64,000 nucleotides of DNA, from positions 186,001 through 250,000 of the forward strand of contig NZ_JACEFT010000001.1 in assembly GCF_013697085.1 (NCBI RefSeq), given 5' to 3'. This DNA comes from Billgrantia kenyensis (GTDB taxonomy: Bacteria > Pseudomonadota > Gammaproteobacteria > Pseudomonadales > Halomonadaceae). The notes under the pieces are model-generated. The model had not been told where the DNA came from. It searched no databases and worked only from the letters and a program-made list of their open reading frames with translations. Below are positions 25,292-34,786 of this stretch, in pieces. The position numbers and the translations under genes were made by a program. How positions within the stretch are numbered: the first letter of the stretch is position 1; each line of letters opens with the position of its first letter.

Positions 25292-25603
25292 ATGTCCACC
25301 TCGACCCTTGACAAGCTCCAAGAGCGCTTCGATCCCCAGGCTGCCCAAGGCATGGACGATGTCTTTCAGTTCCACTTCAGCGACAACGGCAGTCACTATC
25401 TAGTGGTCAAGGATGGTAGCCTTGCAATCGAGGAGGGTGAGCATGACGACCCCTCCGTATCGCTGTCGATGAGCAGCGACACGCTGAAGGGCATCATGAG
25501 TGGGGATGTCAATGGCATGACGGCCTTCATGACCGGCAAGCTCAAGGCAACCGGCAACGTGATGCTGGCGACCAAGCTGACGAGCCTGTTCCCCAATCGC
25601 TGA
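25292..25603 (+). CDS. SCP2 sterol/lipid-binding domain protein
   Basis: A 103-residue stand-alone SCP2 domain: NGSHYLVVKDGSLAIEEG, DDPSVSLSMSSDTLKGIMSGDVNGMTAFMTGKLKATGNVMLATKL, arranged as the usual lipid-binding sandwich. Such small bacterial proteins bind acyl-CoAs or other lipids and are often linked to fatty-acid or polyhydroxyalkanoate metabolism. The ribosome site is weak (GGA nine bases upstream). It is divergent from sohB across a PsrA-like box, which supports a lipid role. Confidence 0.87.
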   Translation: MSTSTLDKLQERFDPQAAQGMDDVFQFHFSDNGSHYLVVKDGSLAIEEGEHDDPSVSLSMSSDTLKGIMSGDVNGMTAFMTGKLKATGNVMLATKLTSLFPNR

Positions 25604-25629
25604 GCGTCGCTTCGAGCCGCTGCATCGTC

Positions 25630-25658
25630 ATGGGCCGCCTTCAGGCGGCCCATTTCAA
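25630..25658. terminator. Bidirectional terminator between the SCP2 gene and nudC
   Basis: A perfect 10-bp stem ATGGGCCGCC/GGCGGCCCAT (25630-25639, 25644-25653) with loop TTCA, followed by TTCAATT, located between convergent genes. Confidence 0.75.
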
Positions 25659-26449
25659 TTCAGTTTGCCATGTCGGTTGGTCCCGCCGGCGACTTCTGCA
25701 AGGTGAGTCTCTATCAATGCCCGGGAAATGGAGTAAGGCGGCGGCAACTGCGGCAGCCGCCCGGGCAGGAACCAGGCGGCATCGGCAATCTCGACACCAT
25801 CGATGCGAATGTGCCGGCTGGCGGCCTCGGCAAAAAATCCCAGCATCAGGGCGTGAGGAAAAGGCCAGGCCTGGCTGCGGTAGTAACGAATCCGCCCCAC
25901 ACTGATACCCACTTCTTCATGGACTTCACGATGAACCGCTTCTTCTGCTGACTCTCCCGGTTCGATGAAGCCTGCCAGGGTCGAGTAACGTCCCGGTGGA
26001 AAGCGTGGGCTGCGGGCCAGCAGCATGGCATCGCCATGGGTCACCAGGGTAATGATGCAGGGCGAGATCCGTGGGTAGTTGCGATGACCGCAATGCTCAC
26101 AGTGCATGGCGAACTCGGCATCGAGCCGCGAGGCCCGGGCGCCGCAGCGACCACAGTAGCGGTGGTCGCGAATCCAGGATGCCACTTGCAGTGCCGTGGA
26201 CAGCAGGGGATACCAGGACTCGGGCATTCGCGCCAGCCACTGCCGCCCGTCCGGCCAATCCTCGCCGGGCTCTTCTTCCACTGACAGTGCGATAGGCTCG
26301 TCATGCCAATAGGCCAGTGGCTGGATGCTCTCGGGCCAGGCCTGTTCCGCTTGAAGGGGGGTGTCGTCCGCCCCGGGAGCGATGCGGCCGGCGGCCACAC
26401 GGATCACTCTGCCATAGGCGTTATCGACTGGCAGCTCACGGCGCAGCAT
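25655..26449 (-). CDS. nudC: NAD(+)/NADH pyrophosphatase (RNA de-NADding enzyme) NudC
   Basis: About 264 residues. A zinc ribbon CGRCGAR...CEHCGHRNYPR (about residues 98-125) precedes a Nudix domain with GFIEPGES-x-EEAVHREVHEEVGI (from about 159) and the NudC-specific SQAWPFPHALMLGF motif in place of SQPWPFPxS. It hydrolyses NADH and removes NAD caps from RNA. The ATG at 26449 overlaps the end of dnaQ; a GTG one codon earlier is also possible. With dnaQ and rnhA it forms a minus-strand run. Confidence 0.93.
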   Translation of the reverse strand: MLRRELPVDNAYGRVIRVAAGRIAPGADDTPLQAEQAWPESIQPLAYWHDEPIALSVEEEPGEDWPDGRQWLARMPESWYPLLSTALQVASWIRDHRYCGRCGARASRLDAEFAMHCEHCGHRNYPRISPCIITLVTHGDAMLLARSPRFPPGRYSTLAGFIEPGESAEEAVHREVHEEVGISVGRIRYYRSQAWPFPHALMLGFFAEAASRHIRIDGVEIADAAWFLPGRLPQLPPPYSISRALIETHLAEVAGGTNRHGKLN

Positions 26450-27200
26450 CACCGCCCTCTCCCGCCTGTCCTGTCAGCGCATCCCAGTGGCAGCGGCCAG
26501 CCGCCTGGCGGATCTGCTCCAGCTTGGTCTGGTGTGCGGCAAGCTCCGCCTCGGCAGGGCGCACGACGCGCAGGCTGCCGGTCGACAGCGAGAGGCGCCT
26601 GATCGAGAGGCCGCCGGTCATGGCCTGGGTGTCGGCGGCCTCTTCGGCATCCAGCGACAGGGCTGTCTGTCCGCCGGTCATGGCGAGGTAGACCTCTGCC
26701 AGGATTTCCGCATCCAGCAAGGCACCATGAAGCACGCGGTGGCCGTTGTCGATCTCGTAGCGCTTGCACAGGGCATCGAGGTTGTTGCGCTGACCGGGGT
26801 GGCGCTCACGCGCCAGCTGCAGGGTGTCGAGTATGCGGCAGTGTTCCGCTACCGGCCCCAGGCGGGGTTCACCGCGTGCCGCCAGCAGCAGCTTGAACTC
26901 ATGGTCGATGAAGCCTACGTCGAACGCGGCGTTGTGAATGACCAACTCCCCACCGCGAACGAATTCCCAGAAGGCGTCGGCAACCTCAGCGAAGACCGGC
27001 TTGTCCTCGAGGAACTCGTTGGTGATGCCATGGACGCCGATGGCCTCGGCTTCGACCTCACGCTCGGGATTGATGTACTGGTGGTAGGTGCGACCGGTGA
27101 AGCGACGGTTGACGAGCTCCAGTGCACCGATCTCGATCAGGCGATGGCCTTCGCGAGGATCGATGCCGGTGGTTTCTGTATCCAGAACGATCTGACGCAT
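26436..27200 (-). CDS. dnaQ: DNA polymerase III epsilon subunit (3'-5' proofreading exonuclease)
   Basis: A 254-residue DEDDh exonuclease: Exo I LDTETTGID at residues 6-14, Exo II HNAAFDVGFIDHEF (about 88-101) and Exo III with HGALLDAEILAEVY (about 158-171). The C-terminal tail after about residue 185 is the polymerase alpha-binding region. It proofreads replication within the core Pol III. rnhA ends just upstream, the conserved rnhA-dnaQ neighbourhood, here on the same strand. Confidence 0.95.
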   Translation of the reverse strand: MRQIVLDTETTGIDPREGHRLIEIGALELVNRRFTGRTYHQYINPEREVEAEAIGVHGITNEFLEDKPVFAEVADAFWEFVRGGELVIHNAAFDVGFIDHEFKLLLAARGEPRLGPVAEHCRILDTLQLARERHPGQRNNLDALCKRYEIDNGHRVLHGALLDAEILAEVYLAMTGGQTALSLDAEEAADTQAMTGGLSIRRLSLSTGSLRVVRPAEAELAAHQTKLEQIRQAAGRCHWDALTGQAGEGGDAAP

Positions 27201-27203
27201 TGG

Positions 27204-27701
27204 CTAGGACTCAGGTTGGATGACTTTCGGCTCGCTGTTGGGCCCGTGAACGTCGATGGCGGCATTGGCCAGTGCATCGGCGCGCTCGTTGCCGGGATGA
27301 CCGTTGTGTCCCTTGACCCAGTGCCACTCGATGCGGTGACGGTGGGTTTCTTCCAGCAGCTCGCGCCATAGCTCGGCATTCTTGACCGGCTGGCGACTGG
27401 CAGTTTTCCAGTTGCGCTTCATCCAGCCATGAATCCACTGCGTGATTCCCAGGCGCAGATACTCCGAGTCGGTCCAGAGCTCTACCTCGCATGGTCGCTT
27501 GAGCGTTCGCAGGGCCATGATGGCAGCCATGAGCTCCATTCGGTTGTTGGTGGTCGCCGCCTCGAAGCCGTTCAAGGTCTTCTCGTGCTTGCCGCTGACC
27601 AGCAAGGCGCCCCACCCTCCTGGCCCCGGATTGCCTCGACAGGCACCGTCGGTATAAATGGTCACGTGCGGGAGCGGCTCGCCCTGCTCATTGTCCTTCA
27701 A
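27204..27701 (-). CDS. rnhA: Ribonuclease HI
   Basis: About 165 residues with all RNase HI marks: [16 protein letters not shown], the metal ligand Glu in [25 protein letters not shown], the basic handle [16 protein letters not shown], and [16 protein letters not shown]. It removes RNA from RNA-DNA hybrids. The start is uncertain: I use a TTG at 27701 (AAGGA upstream, N-terminus LKDNEQGEP). An ATG at 27755 is open too, but adds 18 low-complexity residues and overlaps the upstream methyltransferase by 68 bases. Confidence 0.9.
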   Translation of the reverse strand: MKDNEQGEPLPHVTIYTDGACRGNPGPGGWGALLVSGKHEKTLNGFEAATTNNRMELMAAIMALRTLKRPCEVELWTDSEYLRLGITQWIHGWMKRNWKTASRQPVKNAELWRELLEETHRHRIEWHWVKGHNGHPGNERADALANAAIDVHGPNSEPKVIQPES

Positions 27702-28479
27702 CTTCGGTTGTCCTTCTGCTTGGTTCAGGTGCGGGCGTGCCGACGCGGGTGGCATGACCCAAGGCGCCCCCGCCCAGCGTGCCCTGTATGTTCAGTCGCG
27801 GCTTCTGGCTCTGGGCAAGGCGCGTGCGCCGGCGGGCACGAATGACATAGCTGTCGCCCAGCGGTACGTTATGGCGCCGGCCGAGGGTCTCGAGCGCCGC
27901 ATTATTCGGCAGGCTGCCAGGCAGATGAAAGCCGCAGTAGTCTACCCGTTCGATACGGAAGTCGACAAACGCGAGCCAGTCGTTGAGCTTGGATGGCGTG
28001 CGCCAGTGACCGCGCCAGGGCAGACGCTCCCGACGCCACGGTGAGAGTCGTCCCAGGCCGGTAATGCCGAGGGGCATCCAGCCGAGCACGATGAGGCAGC
28101 CGTCGTCGGCAGTGACCCGGGCCGCTTCCTGCAGCAGCTTATGGGGCTCTTCCACCACTTCGAGCAGGTGATGGACGATGACCAGATGCAGGCACTCGTC
28201 GGGAAGCGCCAGGGCGTCCAGGGGACACACCAGCGTCGACGAGGTCTCGGTCAGTTCCACCGTCGGGGCCCAGCGGAGGTTATGGCGTATCGGCGACATG
28301 TCGGTCAGCGAGGGTCCCATTCCGAGTTCCAGGCTGTGGCCACCGTGCAGGCTTTCACAGACCGGTCCCAGGCAGGCTCGCTCGGCGCGCCAATGGGCCT
28401 GCCCGTCTTCACTGGCCCAGTAACGACGTCCTTCCCGAAACAGCCGCGCCAGGGCGAGCGGTTCACGCAGGTTTGACAT
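27688..28479 (-). CDS. Class I SAM-dependent methyltransferase, YafS-like
   Basis: A 263-residue protein with a Methyltransf_11-like core: [10 protein letters not shown] as the SAM-binding glycine loop (about residues 49-58), [22 protein letters not shown] as the motif IV region, and a C-terminal R-rich extension after about 215. It sits between gloB and rnhA exactly where E. coli has yafS. The substrate is unknown. The tail from about 220 onward looks disordered and may vary between strains. Confidence 0.85.
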   Translation of the reverse strand: MSNLREPLALARLFREGRRYWASEDGQAHWRAERACLGPVCESLHGGHSLELGMGPSLTDMSPIRHNLRWAPTVELTETSSTLVCPLDALALPDECLHLVIVHHLLEVVEEPHKLLQEAARVTADDGCLIVLGWMPLGITGLGRLSPWRRERLPWRGHWRTPSKLNDWLAFVDFRIERVDYCGFHLPGSLPNNAALETLGRRHNVPLGDSYVIRARRRTRLAQSQKPRLNIQGTLGGGALGHATRVGTPAPEPSRRTTEVEGQ

Positions 28480-28651
28480 TTCGGGGAAATACCTCCATGA
28501 TCACCGGTTTTGCAGGAAAATAACGGCGAATTTGGCCGCGCATGCTCCATGTCGACGGTCGAGCTGCGGCCGTCATGCGCGCTTGAGTGCAACGAACGGG
28601 CAGCCACCCGCCACTCACTTCGGCTGACGACGCGACAAGGGACAGACGCCT

Positions 28652-29419
28652 ATGCTGAGCGTGACACCGATTCCCGCTTTTAGCGACAACTATATATGGC
28701 TCCTGCGCCAGGATACGAGCCCTGAAGCCTGTGTCGTGGATCCCGGTGATGCAGAACCGGTCATCCGTGCCCTCGAACAGGAGGGCCTCACACTCGATAC
28801 CATCCTCGTCACTCACCACCACCACGACCATACTGGCGGGCTGCCGGAGCTCATCGATCGCTATTCGCCGCGGGTCATCGGCCCCGACAACCCGCGGATT
28901 ACCGGCTTGACCGAGCGAGTCGGTGACGGTGATACCTGTCGGGTCATGGGGCGGCGCTTCGATGTCTTCGCGGTCCCCGGCCACACGCTCGACCACATCG
29001 CGTTCTTCACGGCAGGAATACCGCCGCTGCTGTTCTGTGGCGATACCCTCTTTTGCGGTGGATGTGGCCGTCTCTTCGAGGGCAGCCCGGAGCAGATGCA
29101 CCGCTCCTTGCAGGTGCTTGCCGGCTTGCCGGACGAGACCCTGGTGTTCGCGGCTCACGAATATACCCTGGCCAACCTGCGGTTCGCCCAGGCAGCCGAG
29201 CCCCACAATTCCGATACCGTCGAAGCCCTTGCCGCAGCCCAGCGTGCCCGTGACTTCGACAAGCCTACGCTGCCGAGCACGCTTGCGCGTGAGAAGCGGA
29301 TCAACCCGTTCCTGCGCTGTAACGACCCCGAGCTGCGTGCCGTCGCTTCGCAGCATGGCAGCACCGATACCGACCAGGCGACCTTTGCGACGCTGCGCGC
29401 CTGGAAAGACAGTTTCTGA
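28652..29419 (+). CDS. gloB: Hydroxyacylglutathione hydrolase (glyoxalase II)
   Basis: A 255-residue metallo-beta-lactamase-fold enzyme with THHHHDHTGG (about residues 53-62) and later ligands in VPGHTLDHI (about 109) and FCGDTLFCGGCGRLFEG (about 130). AAHEYTLANLRFA and the C-terminal REKRINPFLR, which bind glutathione thioester, are typical. It hydrolyses S-lactoylglutathione to lactate and glutathione in methylglyoxal detoxification. Divergent from the YafS-like gene. Confidence 0.95.
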   Translation: MLSVTPIPAFSDNYIWLLRQDTSPEACVVDPGDAEPVIRALEQEGLTLDTILVTHHHHDHTGGLPELIDRYSPRVIGPDNPRITGLTERVGDGDTCRVMGRRFDVFAVPGHTLDHIAFFTAGIPPLLFCGDTLFCGGCGRLFEGSPEQMHRSLQVLAGLPDETLVFAAHEYTLANLRFAQAAEPHNSDTVEALAAAQRARDFDKPTLPSTLAREKRINPFLRCNDPELRAVASQHGSTDTDQATFATLRAWKDSF

Positions 29420-29476
29420 GAATCGACGCATCCCATGGGCGACATCAGCAACACGACGTGCCCAGAAGGAGAACGC

Positions 29477-30634
29477 ATGACCTATCGAACGACGCGGCAG
29501 TGGACATTGGCACTCGCCGGAGGCATTGCCATGATCGGCGCCTTGGCGACGACCGGCCAGGTGTCGCTGGCGGCGCCTCATCCGGGTGCCAGCCCTGCCT
29601 TGCCCACGCACCATTTCTGGGATGACCTGACACTGGACTACCTTCCAGGCGATGCCTGGGAACGCCTGCGTGACAACCTCGCCTGGCATGACAGTCGGCA
29701 CGACGCACGGGTGCAGCACTGGATCGAGCATTACCGCTCCAATCCGGAAAACGTGGTCGAGATCATCGAGCGTGCTCGCCCCTGGATGGCCTGGATCACC
29801 GAGCAGGTGGAGCGGCGTGGCCTGCCCGGCGAGGTCAGCCTGATCCCTTTCATCGAAAGCTCGTACGATCCGCACGCTCGTAGCCATCGCGGCGCCGCCG
29901 GCCTTTGGCAGTTCATGCCCGGCACCGCCGATGCCCTGGGGCTTCGCCGCCTCAATGGCTATGACGGGCGCCTGGACGTGGTGGCCGCGACCCAGGCGGC
30001 GCTCGACTATATCGAGCTGCAGGCCGAACAGTGGTACGAAGGCGACATAGAACTCTCGCTGGCTGCATACAATGCCGGTGCAGGGACCGTCAACCGTGCT
30101 CGTCATGCAGCCATGGCGCGCGGCGAAGCCGGCGACTACTGGCAGTTACAGCTGCCCAACGAGACCATGCAGTACGTACCCAAGCTGAACGCCATCGCCG
30201 CGATCATCGACGACCCCGAGACCTACGGCGTCGAGCTTCCCGAGATAGAGGACACCCCCGCTTTCGCCAAGATCCCGGTCAACCAGCCTGTCGACCTGGC
30301 GCAGTTGGCAAGAGCCACCGGCGTAGACAACCAGGAACTGACGGCCTTGAATCCAGGCCTGACCAACGGCAGCGCCAGTCCAGCCACGGTGGATGTAGTG
30401 CTGGTGCCCGTCGAGCAGGAAGAACTCGTGCTGGCTGAATTGAGCGCCCCGGCGCCGAGCTCGCACACCGATGAGAGCCAATACCTGGTACAGCGCGGCG
30501 ACAGCCTGTCTGCGATCGCGGCTCGGCATGGGGTCAGCGTCGGTGAGCTGCGTCGGCATAACGGTCTCAATGGTGACATCATTCACGCCGGTCAGACGCT
30601 TCAGATCCCGCAGCGTAGCCTGGCGGCGCGTTGA
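29477..30634 (+). CDS. mltD: Membrane-bound lytic murein transglycosylase D
   Basis: A 385-residue exported protein: signal peptide to about residue 32, an SLT domain with catalytic Glu in IPFIESSYDPHARS (about 130-143), GAAGLWQFMPGTA and LSLAAYNAGAGTVNRA, then one clear LysM at the C-terminus (YLVQRGDSLSAIAARHGVSV). E. coli MltD (452 aa) has two LysM repeats; here the preceding region (about 265-310) looks like a degenerate one. AAGGAG lies five bases before the ATG. It cleaves peptidoglycan glycan strands. Follows gloB as in E. coli. Confidence 0.92.
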   Translation: MTYRTTRQWTLALAGGIAMIGALATTGQVSLAAPHPGASPALPTHHFWDDLTLDYLPGDAWERLRDNLAWHDSRHDARVQHWIEHYRSNPENVVEIIERARPWMAWITEQVERRGLPGEVSLIPFIESSYDPHARSHRGAAGLWQFMPGTADALGLRRLNGYDGRLDVVAATQAALDYIELQAEQWYEGDIELSLAAYNAGAGTVNRARHAAMARGEAGDYWQLQLPNETMQYVPKLNAIAAIIDDPETYGVELPEIEDTPAFAKIPVNQPVDLAQLARATGVDNQELTALNPGLTNGSASPATVDVVLVPVEQEELVLAELSAPAPSSHTDESQYLVQRGDSLSAIAARHGVSVGELRRHNGLNGDIIHAGQTLQIPQRSLAAR

Positions 30635-30744
30635 CCGCAGCAGCCGGTTTCGCTGCATGCCGATGTTTACAAGCGACTTGGAGCCTGACACCTTATGGCG
30701 GTAATGCCCGGCTGCCGGGATAGCCCCACTCAAGGATGTCACTG

Positions 30745-32580
30745 ATGCGGTTTGCCTTGCGCTCCACTCTTCTTTGCTCTCTCATGCTCGGCTGGTGGGC
30801 CGCGGCGTCAGCGGCCGATCCCGACTCCGTTGCCACCGTCCATGGCTTGTCGCTTTACGACGAGCCGGCCCTGCCCGCAGATTTTACCCACTTCCCTTAC
30901 GTCGAGCCTGACGCTCCGAAGGGGGGCACAATGACCCAGGCAGCGGTGGGCAGCAGCTTCGATTCGACCAATCCGTTCATCATTCGCGGTACGCCGGCGA
31001 TCGGAACCAGCCAGATCTATGACACCCTGCTTGCCGAAAACGCAGATGAACCCTTCAGCCTCTATGGCCTGCTGGCCGAGGGCATTCGGCTCGACCCGGA
31101 CCGCTACTGGATCGAGTTCGACATGCGCCCGGAGGCTCGCTTTCATGACGGCGAGCCGGTAACCGCCGACGATGTGGTGTACAGCTTCAATCTGCTGATC
31201 GAGGAAGGCAATCCCTTCTACCGCGGCTACTATGCCGATGTCGAAAATGTCGTGGCGCTCGATCGCCACACCGTGCGCTTCGAGTTTGCCACCAACCACT
31301 CCCGCGAACTGCCGCTGATCGTGGGGCAGCTGCCCATCCTGCCCAAGCATTATTGGGAGGAGCGCGACTTCAGTGCACCGACCCTCGCCCGGCACCCTGG
31401 CTCCGGGCCTTACCGCATTGCCAACGTCGAACCCGGGCGGCGCATCGTCTACCAGCGCGACGAGGATTACTGGGGACGGGACTTGCCGGTCAACGTCGGT
31501 CGGCACAACATCGATCGCATGATCTTCGACTATTACCGCGACCGTGACATTGCCTGGGAGGCGTTCAAGGCCGGTGTGATGGATTATCGTATCGACGCCC
31601 GTGCGGCGACCTGGGCCATCGGCTACGATTTCCCCGCCTACCGGGACGGCCTGGTCAAGCGGATTACCGTTCCGGATGGCCAGCCGGCTCGCATGCAGGC
31701 CTTCGTCTTCAACCTGCGCCGCGACAAGTTCCAGGACCCCCGGGTCAGGGAGGCGCTCAACCTCACCTTCGACTTTCCCTGGCTCAACGCCAACCTGTTC
31801 TACGACTCCTACCGGCGCACCGAGAGCTATTTCCAGAACTCGGAAATGGCGGCCGAGGGGTTACCGAGCGAAGCCGAGCTCGAACTGCTCGAACCCCATC
31901 GTGACGAACTGCCCGATCGGGTCTTCGACAGCCCGCTACCGATCGATCACCCCGAGAACCTGAGGGAACGGCTGCGGCTGGCCCATGACCTGCTGATCGA
32001 GGCTGGCTACGAGTATCGTGGCGGCACCCTGGTGCATGGCGACACGGGGCGTCCGCTCACGGTGGAAATCTTGCTCTTCGATAGCGGTCTGGAGCGTGTC
32101 GTGCATCCGATGCTGCGCAATATGTCGCGCCTGGGCATTCAGGGGCGGCTGCGCATCGTCGACATCAACCAGTTCTTGAATCGCCTGCGCAGCTTCGATT
32201 TCGATATCGTCACTGGCCACTTCCCCCAGTCGAACAATCCCGGCAACGAGCAGCGGGAATTCTGGACCAGCGAGTTCGCCGAGGTGCCCCAGAGCCGCAA
32301 CCTGATGGGCCTGGAAAACCCCGTGGTGGATGAGCTGGTGGAGCGTCTGATCCGGGCGGACAGCCGCGAGGAGCTGAATACCGTGACCCGTGCCCTGGAT
32401 CGGGTCTTGCTGTGGAACTTCATTACGATTCCCCACTATCATTCCGGCGAAACGCGTCTCGCGGTTTGGGACAAGTTCGGCTATCCGCAGCCTTTCCCGA
32501 AATACGGTTTCGACCTCACCGCCTGGTGGGTCGACACCGAGCGCGAGGCTGAGATAAACCGCCGGCTACGACGCAGATAA
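30745..32580 (+). CDS. yejA: Peptide ABC transporter periplasmic binding protein YejA
   Basis: About 611 residues. A signal peptide cleaves near AAASAADP. The SBP_bac_5 domain follows with FPYVEPDAPKGGTM, RPEARFHDGEPVTADDVVYSF and the YejA-type NLRRDKFQDPRVREAL. It binds peptides, including microcin C in enterics, for the YejBEF importer. An AAGGA sits eight bases before the ATG at 30745; an ATG at 30736 overlaps that site and is unlikely. First gene of yejABEF. Confidence 0.92.
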   Translation: MRFALRSTLLCSLMLGWWAAASAADPDSVATVHGLSLYDEPALPADFTHFPYVEPDAPKGGTMTQAAVGSSFDSTNPFIIRGTPAIGTSQIYDTLLAENADEPFSLYGLLAEGIRLDPDRYWIEFDMRPEARFHDGEPVTADDVVYSFNLLIEEGNPFYRGYYADVENVVALDRHTVRFEFATNHSRELPLIVGQLPILPKHYWEERDFSAPTLARHPGSGPYRIANVEPGRRIVYQRDEDYWGRDLPVNVGRHNIDRMIFDYYRDRDIAWEAFKAGVMDYRIDARAATWAIGYDFPAYRDGLVKRITVPDGQPARMQAFVFNLRRDKFQDPRVREALNLTFDFPWLNANLFYDSYRRTESYFQNSEMAAEGLPSEAELELLEPHRDELPDRVFDSPLPIDHPENLRERLRLAHDLLIEAGYEYRGGTLVHGDTGRPLTVEILLFDSGLERVVHPMLRNMSRLGIQGRLRIVDINQFLNRLRSFDFDIVTGHFPQSNNPGNEQREFWTSEFAEVPQSRNLMGLENPVVDELVERLIRADSREELNTVTRALDRVLLWNFITIPHYHSGETRLAVWDKFGYPQPFPKYGFDLTAWWVDTEREAEINRRLRRR

Positions 32581-32622
32581 TCCGTTGCCACCCGTCACCT
32601 GCTTGCACAAGGACGATCTATC

Positions 32623-33696
32623 GTGAGCCGTTACATCCTGCGCCGCCTGCTGCTCATGATCCCGACCCTTTTCGGGATCATGTTGCTGAACTTCGTCATC
32701 GTTCAGGCGGCTCCGGGCGGCCCGATCGACCAGATGCTGGCCCGCTTCGAGGGCGTCGATGCCATGGCCAGCACACGCCTCGATGCCGGCGGTGGCGAAG
32801 TGGTGGTTCAGGATGAGTCCCGCGGTGCCCGTGGCATCGACCCGCGCTTCATCGAGCAGCTCGAGGAACAGTTCGGCTTCGACAAGCCGGCCCACGTGCG
32901 CTTCTTTACCATGATGCGCGATTACGCCACCTTCGACTTCGGCAACAGCTTTTTCCGTGACCGCCCGGTCGTCGAGCTCATGATCGAGCGTCTGCCGGTC
33001 TCGATATCCCTGGGCCTGTGGACGACGCTGCTGGTCTACCTGATCTCGATACCGCTGGGCATCCGCAAGGCACTGCGCCATGGCTCCCGCTTCGATGTCT
33101 GGACATCGGGGCTGGTCATCGTCGGCTATGCCATCCCCGGCTTCTTGTTCGCCATATTGCTCATCGTACTGTTCGCCGGCGGCAGCTACTGGGACTTCTT
33201 TCCTCTCCGAGGGCTGACCTCGCCGGACTTCGACGAACTGACTCTGTGGGGCAAGATCAAGGATTACTTCTGGCACATAACGCTGCCGGTAACCGCCCTG
33301 ACCATCGGCAGCTTCGCCACCCTCACCATGCTGACGAAGAACAGCTTTCTCGACGAGATACACAAGCAGTACGTGCTGACCGCTCGCGCCAAGGGGGCGA
33401 GCGACCGCCAGGCTCTCTACGGACACGTGTTCCGCAACGCCATGCTGATCATCATTGCCGGCCTGCCCGGTGCCCTGGTGTCGATCTTCTTCACCGGCTC
33501 GCTGCTGATCGAGGTGATCTTCTCGCTGGAGGGGCTCGGACTACTCGGCTTCGAGGCGGTGATGCAGCGAGACTACCCGGTGATCTTCGGCACCCTGTTC
33601 CTGTATACCCTGATCGGGCTGATCCTCAAGCTGGTGTCGGACCTCACCTATGTCTGGGTGGACCCGCGCATCGATTTCGAGACAAGGGAGTCCTGA
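32623..33696 (+). CDS. yejB: Peptide ABC transporter permease YejB
   Basis: A 357-residue permease starting with GTG (AAGGA upstream). It has the N-terminal [19 protein letters not shown] helix, a long periplasmic segment at about 45-130, and five further helices with the EAA-type loop [23 protein letters not shown] (here about 246-268) that contacts the ATPase. ENDs [10 protein letters not shown], as YejB. Forms the membrane channel with YejE. Confidence 0.94.
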   Translation: MSRYILRRLLLMIPTLFGIMLLNFVIVQAAPGGPIDQMLARFEGVDAMASTRLDAGGGEVVVQDESRGARGIDPRFIEQLEEQFGFDKPAHVRFFTMMRDYATFDFGNSFFRDRPVVELMIERLPVSISLGLWTTLLVYLISIPLGIRKALRHGSRFDVWTSGLVIVGYAIPGFLFAILLIVLFAGGSYWDFFPLRGLTSPDFDELTLWGKIKDYFWHITLPVTALTIGSFATLTMLTKNSFLDEIHKQYVLTARAKGASDRQALYGHVFRNAMLIIIAGLPGALVSIFFTGSLLIEVIFSLEGLGLLGFEAVMQRDYPVIFGTLFLYTLIGLILKLVSDLTYVWVDPRIDFETRES

Positions 33697-33700
33697 GCCG

Positions 33701-34786
33701 ATGTTCGCCAACTTCACCGCCAAGCTCTCGCCCATCTCCCGGCGACGCATCGACGTCTTCTGGAGCAACCGCCGCGCCAAGGTCTCGCTGTGGATCTTTC
33801 TCGCTCTCTTCGTGGTCAGCCTCTGCGCCGAGCTTATCGCCAATGACAAGCCCATCGTCATGAACTATGAAGGCCAGTGGTACGTGCCGCTGCTGGTGGA
33901 TTATCCCGAGACGGAGTTCGGCGGGTTCCTGCCGACGCGCACGGATTACCACGACCCCTTCATCCAGCAGCAGATCGACGAGCATGGCTGGGCGATCTGG
34001 CCGCCGATCCCCTTCTCCTATCAGACGCTGGACATGCAGATGAGGCGCCCTTCCCCGTCTCCCCCCGACTCCCGCCACTGGCTGGGCACGGACGACCAGG
34101 GGCGCGATGTCCTGGCACGCGTCATCTACGGCTTTCGCCTCTCGGTGTTCTTTGCCCTGGTGCTGACCGCCGGCTCGCTGGTGATGGGCGTGGTCATCGG
34201 CGGCATCCAAGGTTACTTTGGCGGAAAGACAGATCTTATCGGTCAGCGCTTGACGGAGATCTGGTCGGGCTTGCCCGTGCTGTTCCTGCTGATCATCCTG
34301 GCCAGTCTCGTGCAGCCGGGATTCTGGTGGCTGCTGGGCATCATGCTGCTGTTCTCGTGGCTTGGCCTGGTCGACGTGGTGCGCGCCGAGTTCCTGCGCG
34401 CCCGCAATCTGGAGTATGTCCGTGCAGCCAAGGCGATGGGCTTGCCGTCTCGCCTGATCATGTGGCGCCACGTGCTGCCGAATGCCATGGTCGCCACGCT
34501 GACCTTCATTCCGTTCCTGTTCACCGGTGCCATCACCACCCTGACGGCCCTCGACTTTCTCGGCTTCGGCTTGCCGCCGGGCTCACCGTCCCTGGGGGAG
34601 CTGGTAGCCCAGGGCAAGAACAACCTGCATGCTCCCTGGCTCGGGATCACCGCCTTCGTCAGTCTCTCGCTGATGCTGTCACTGCTGGTATTCATTGGCG
34701 AAGGACTGCGCGATGCCTTCGATCCCCGACACATCCAGCACGCCTCGAGTGCCACTCCGTTGACCAGGACCCAGCCCAATGCCTGA
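33701..34786 (+). CDS. yejE: Peptide ABC transporter permease YejE
   Basis: A 361-residue permease: one N-terminal helix (about 27-46), a large periplasmic insert with PIPFSYQTLD and HWLGTDDQGRDVLARVIYGF, then five helices with the ATPase-coupling loop YVRAAKAMGLPSRLIMWRHVLPN (about 244-266). It pairs with YejB. It starts five bases after yejB and overlaps yejF by eight bases, so the four genes are one operon. Confidence 0.94.
   Translation: MFANFTAKLSPISRRRIDVFWSNRRAKVSLWIFLALFVVSLCAELIANDKPIVMNYEGQWYVPLLVDYPETEFGGFLPTRTDYHDPFIQQQIDEHGWAIWPPIPFSYQTLDMQMRRPSPSPPDSRHWLGTDDQGRDVLARVIYGFRLSVFFALVLTAGSLVMGVVIGGIQGYFGGKTDLIGQRLTEIWSGLPVLFLLIILASLVQPGFWWLLGIMLLFSWLGLVDVVRAEFLRARNLEYVRAAKAMGLPSRLIMWRHVLPNAMVATLTFIPFLFTGAITTLTALDFLGFGLPPGSPSLGELVAQGKNNLHAPWLGITAFVSLSLMLSLLVFIGEGLRDAFDPRHIQHASSATPLTRTQPNA

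Noticed and set aside
28463..30106. 547-codon minus-strand frame across gloB and mltD
   Set aside because: It spans two convincing plus-strand genes and their intergenic region; its composition is that of a reverse-complement shadow.
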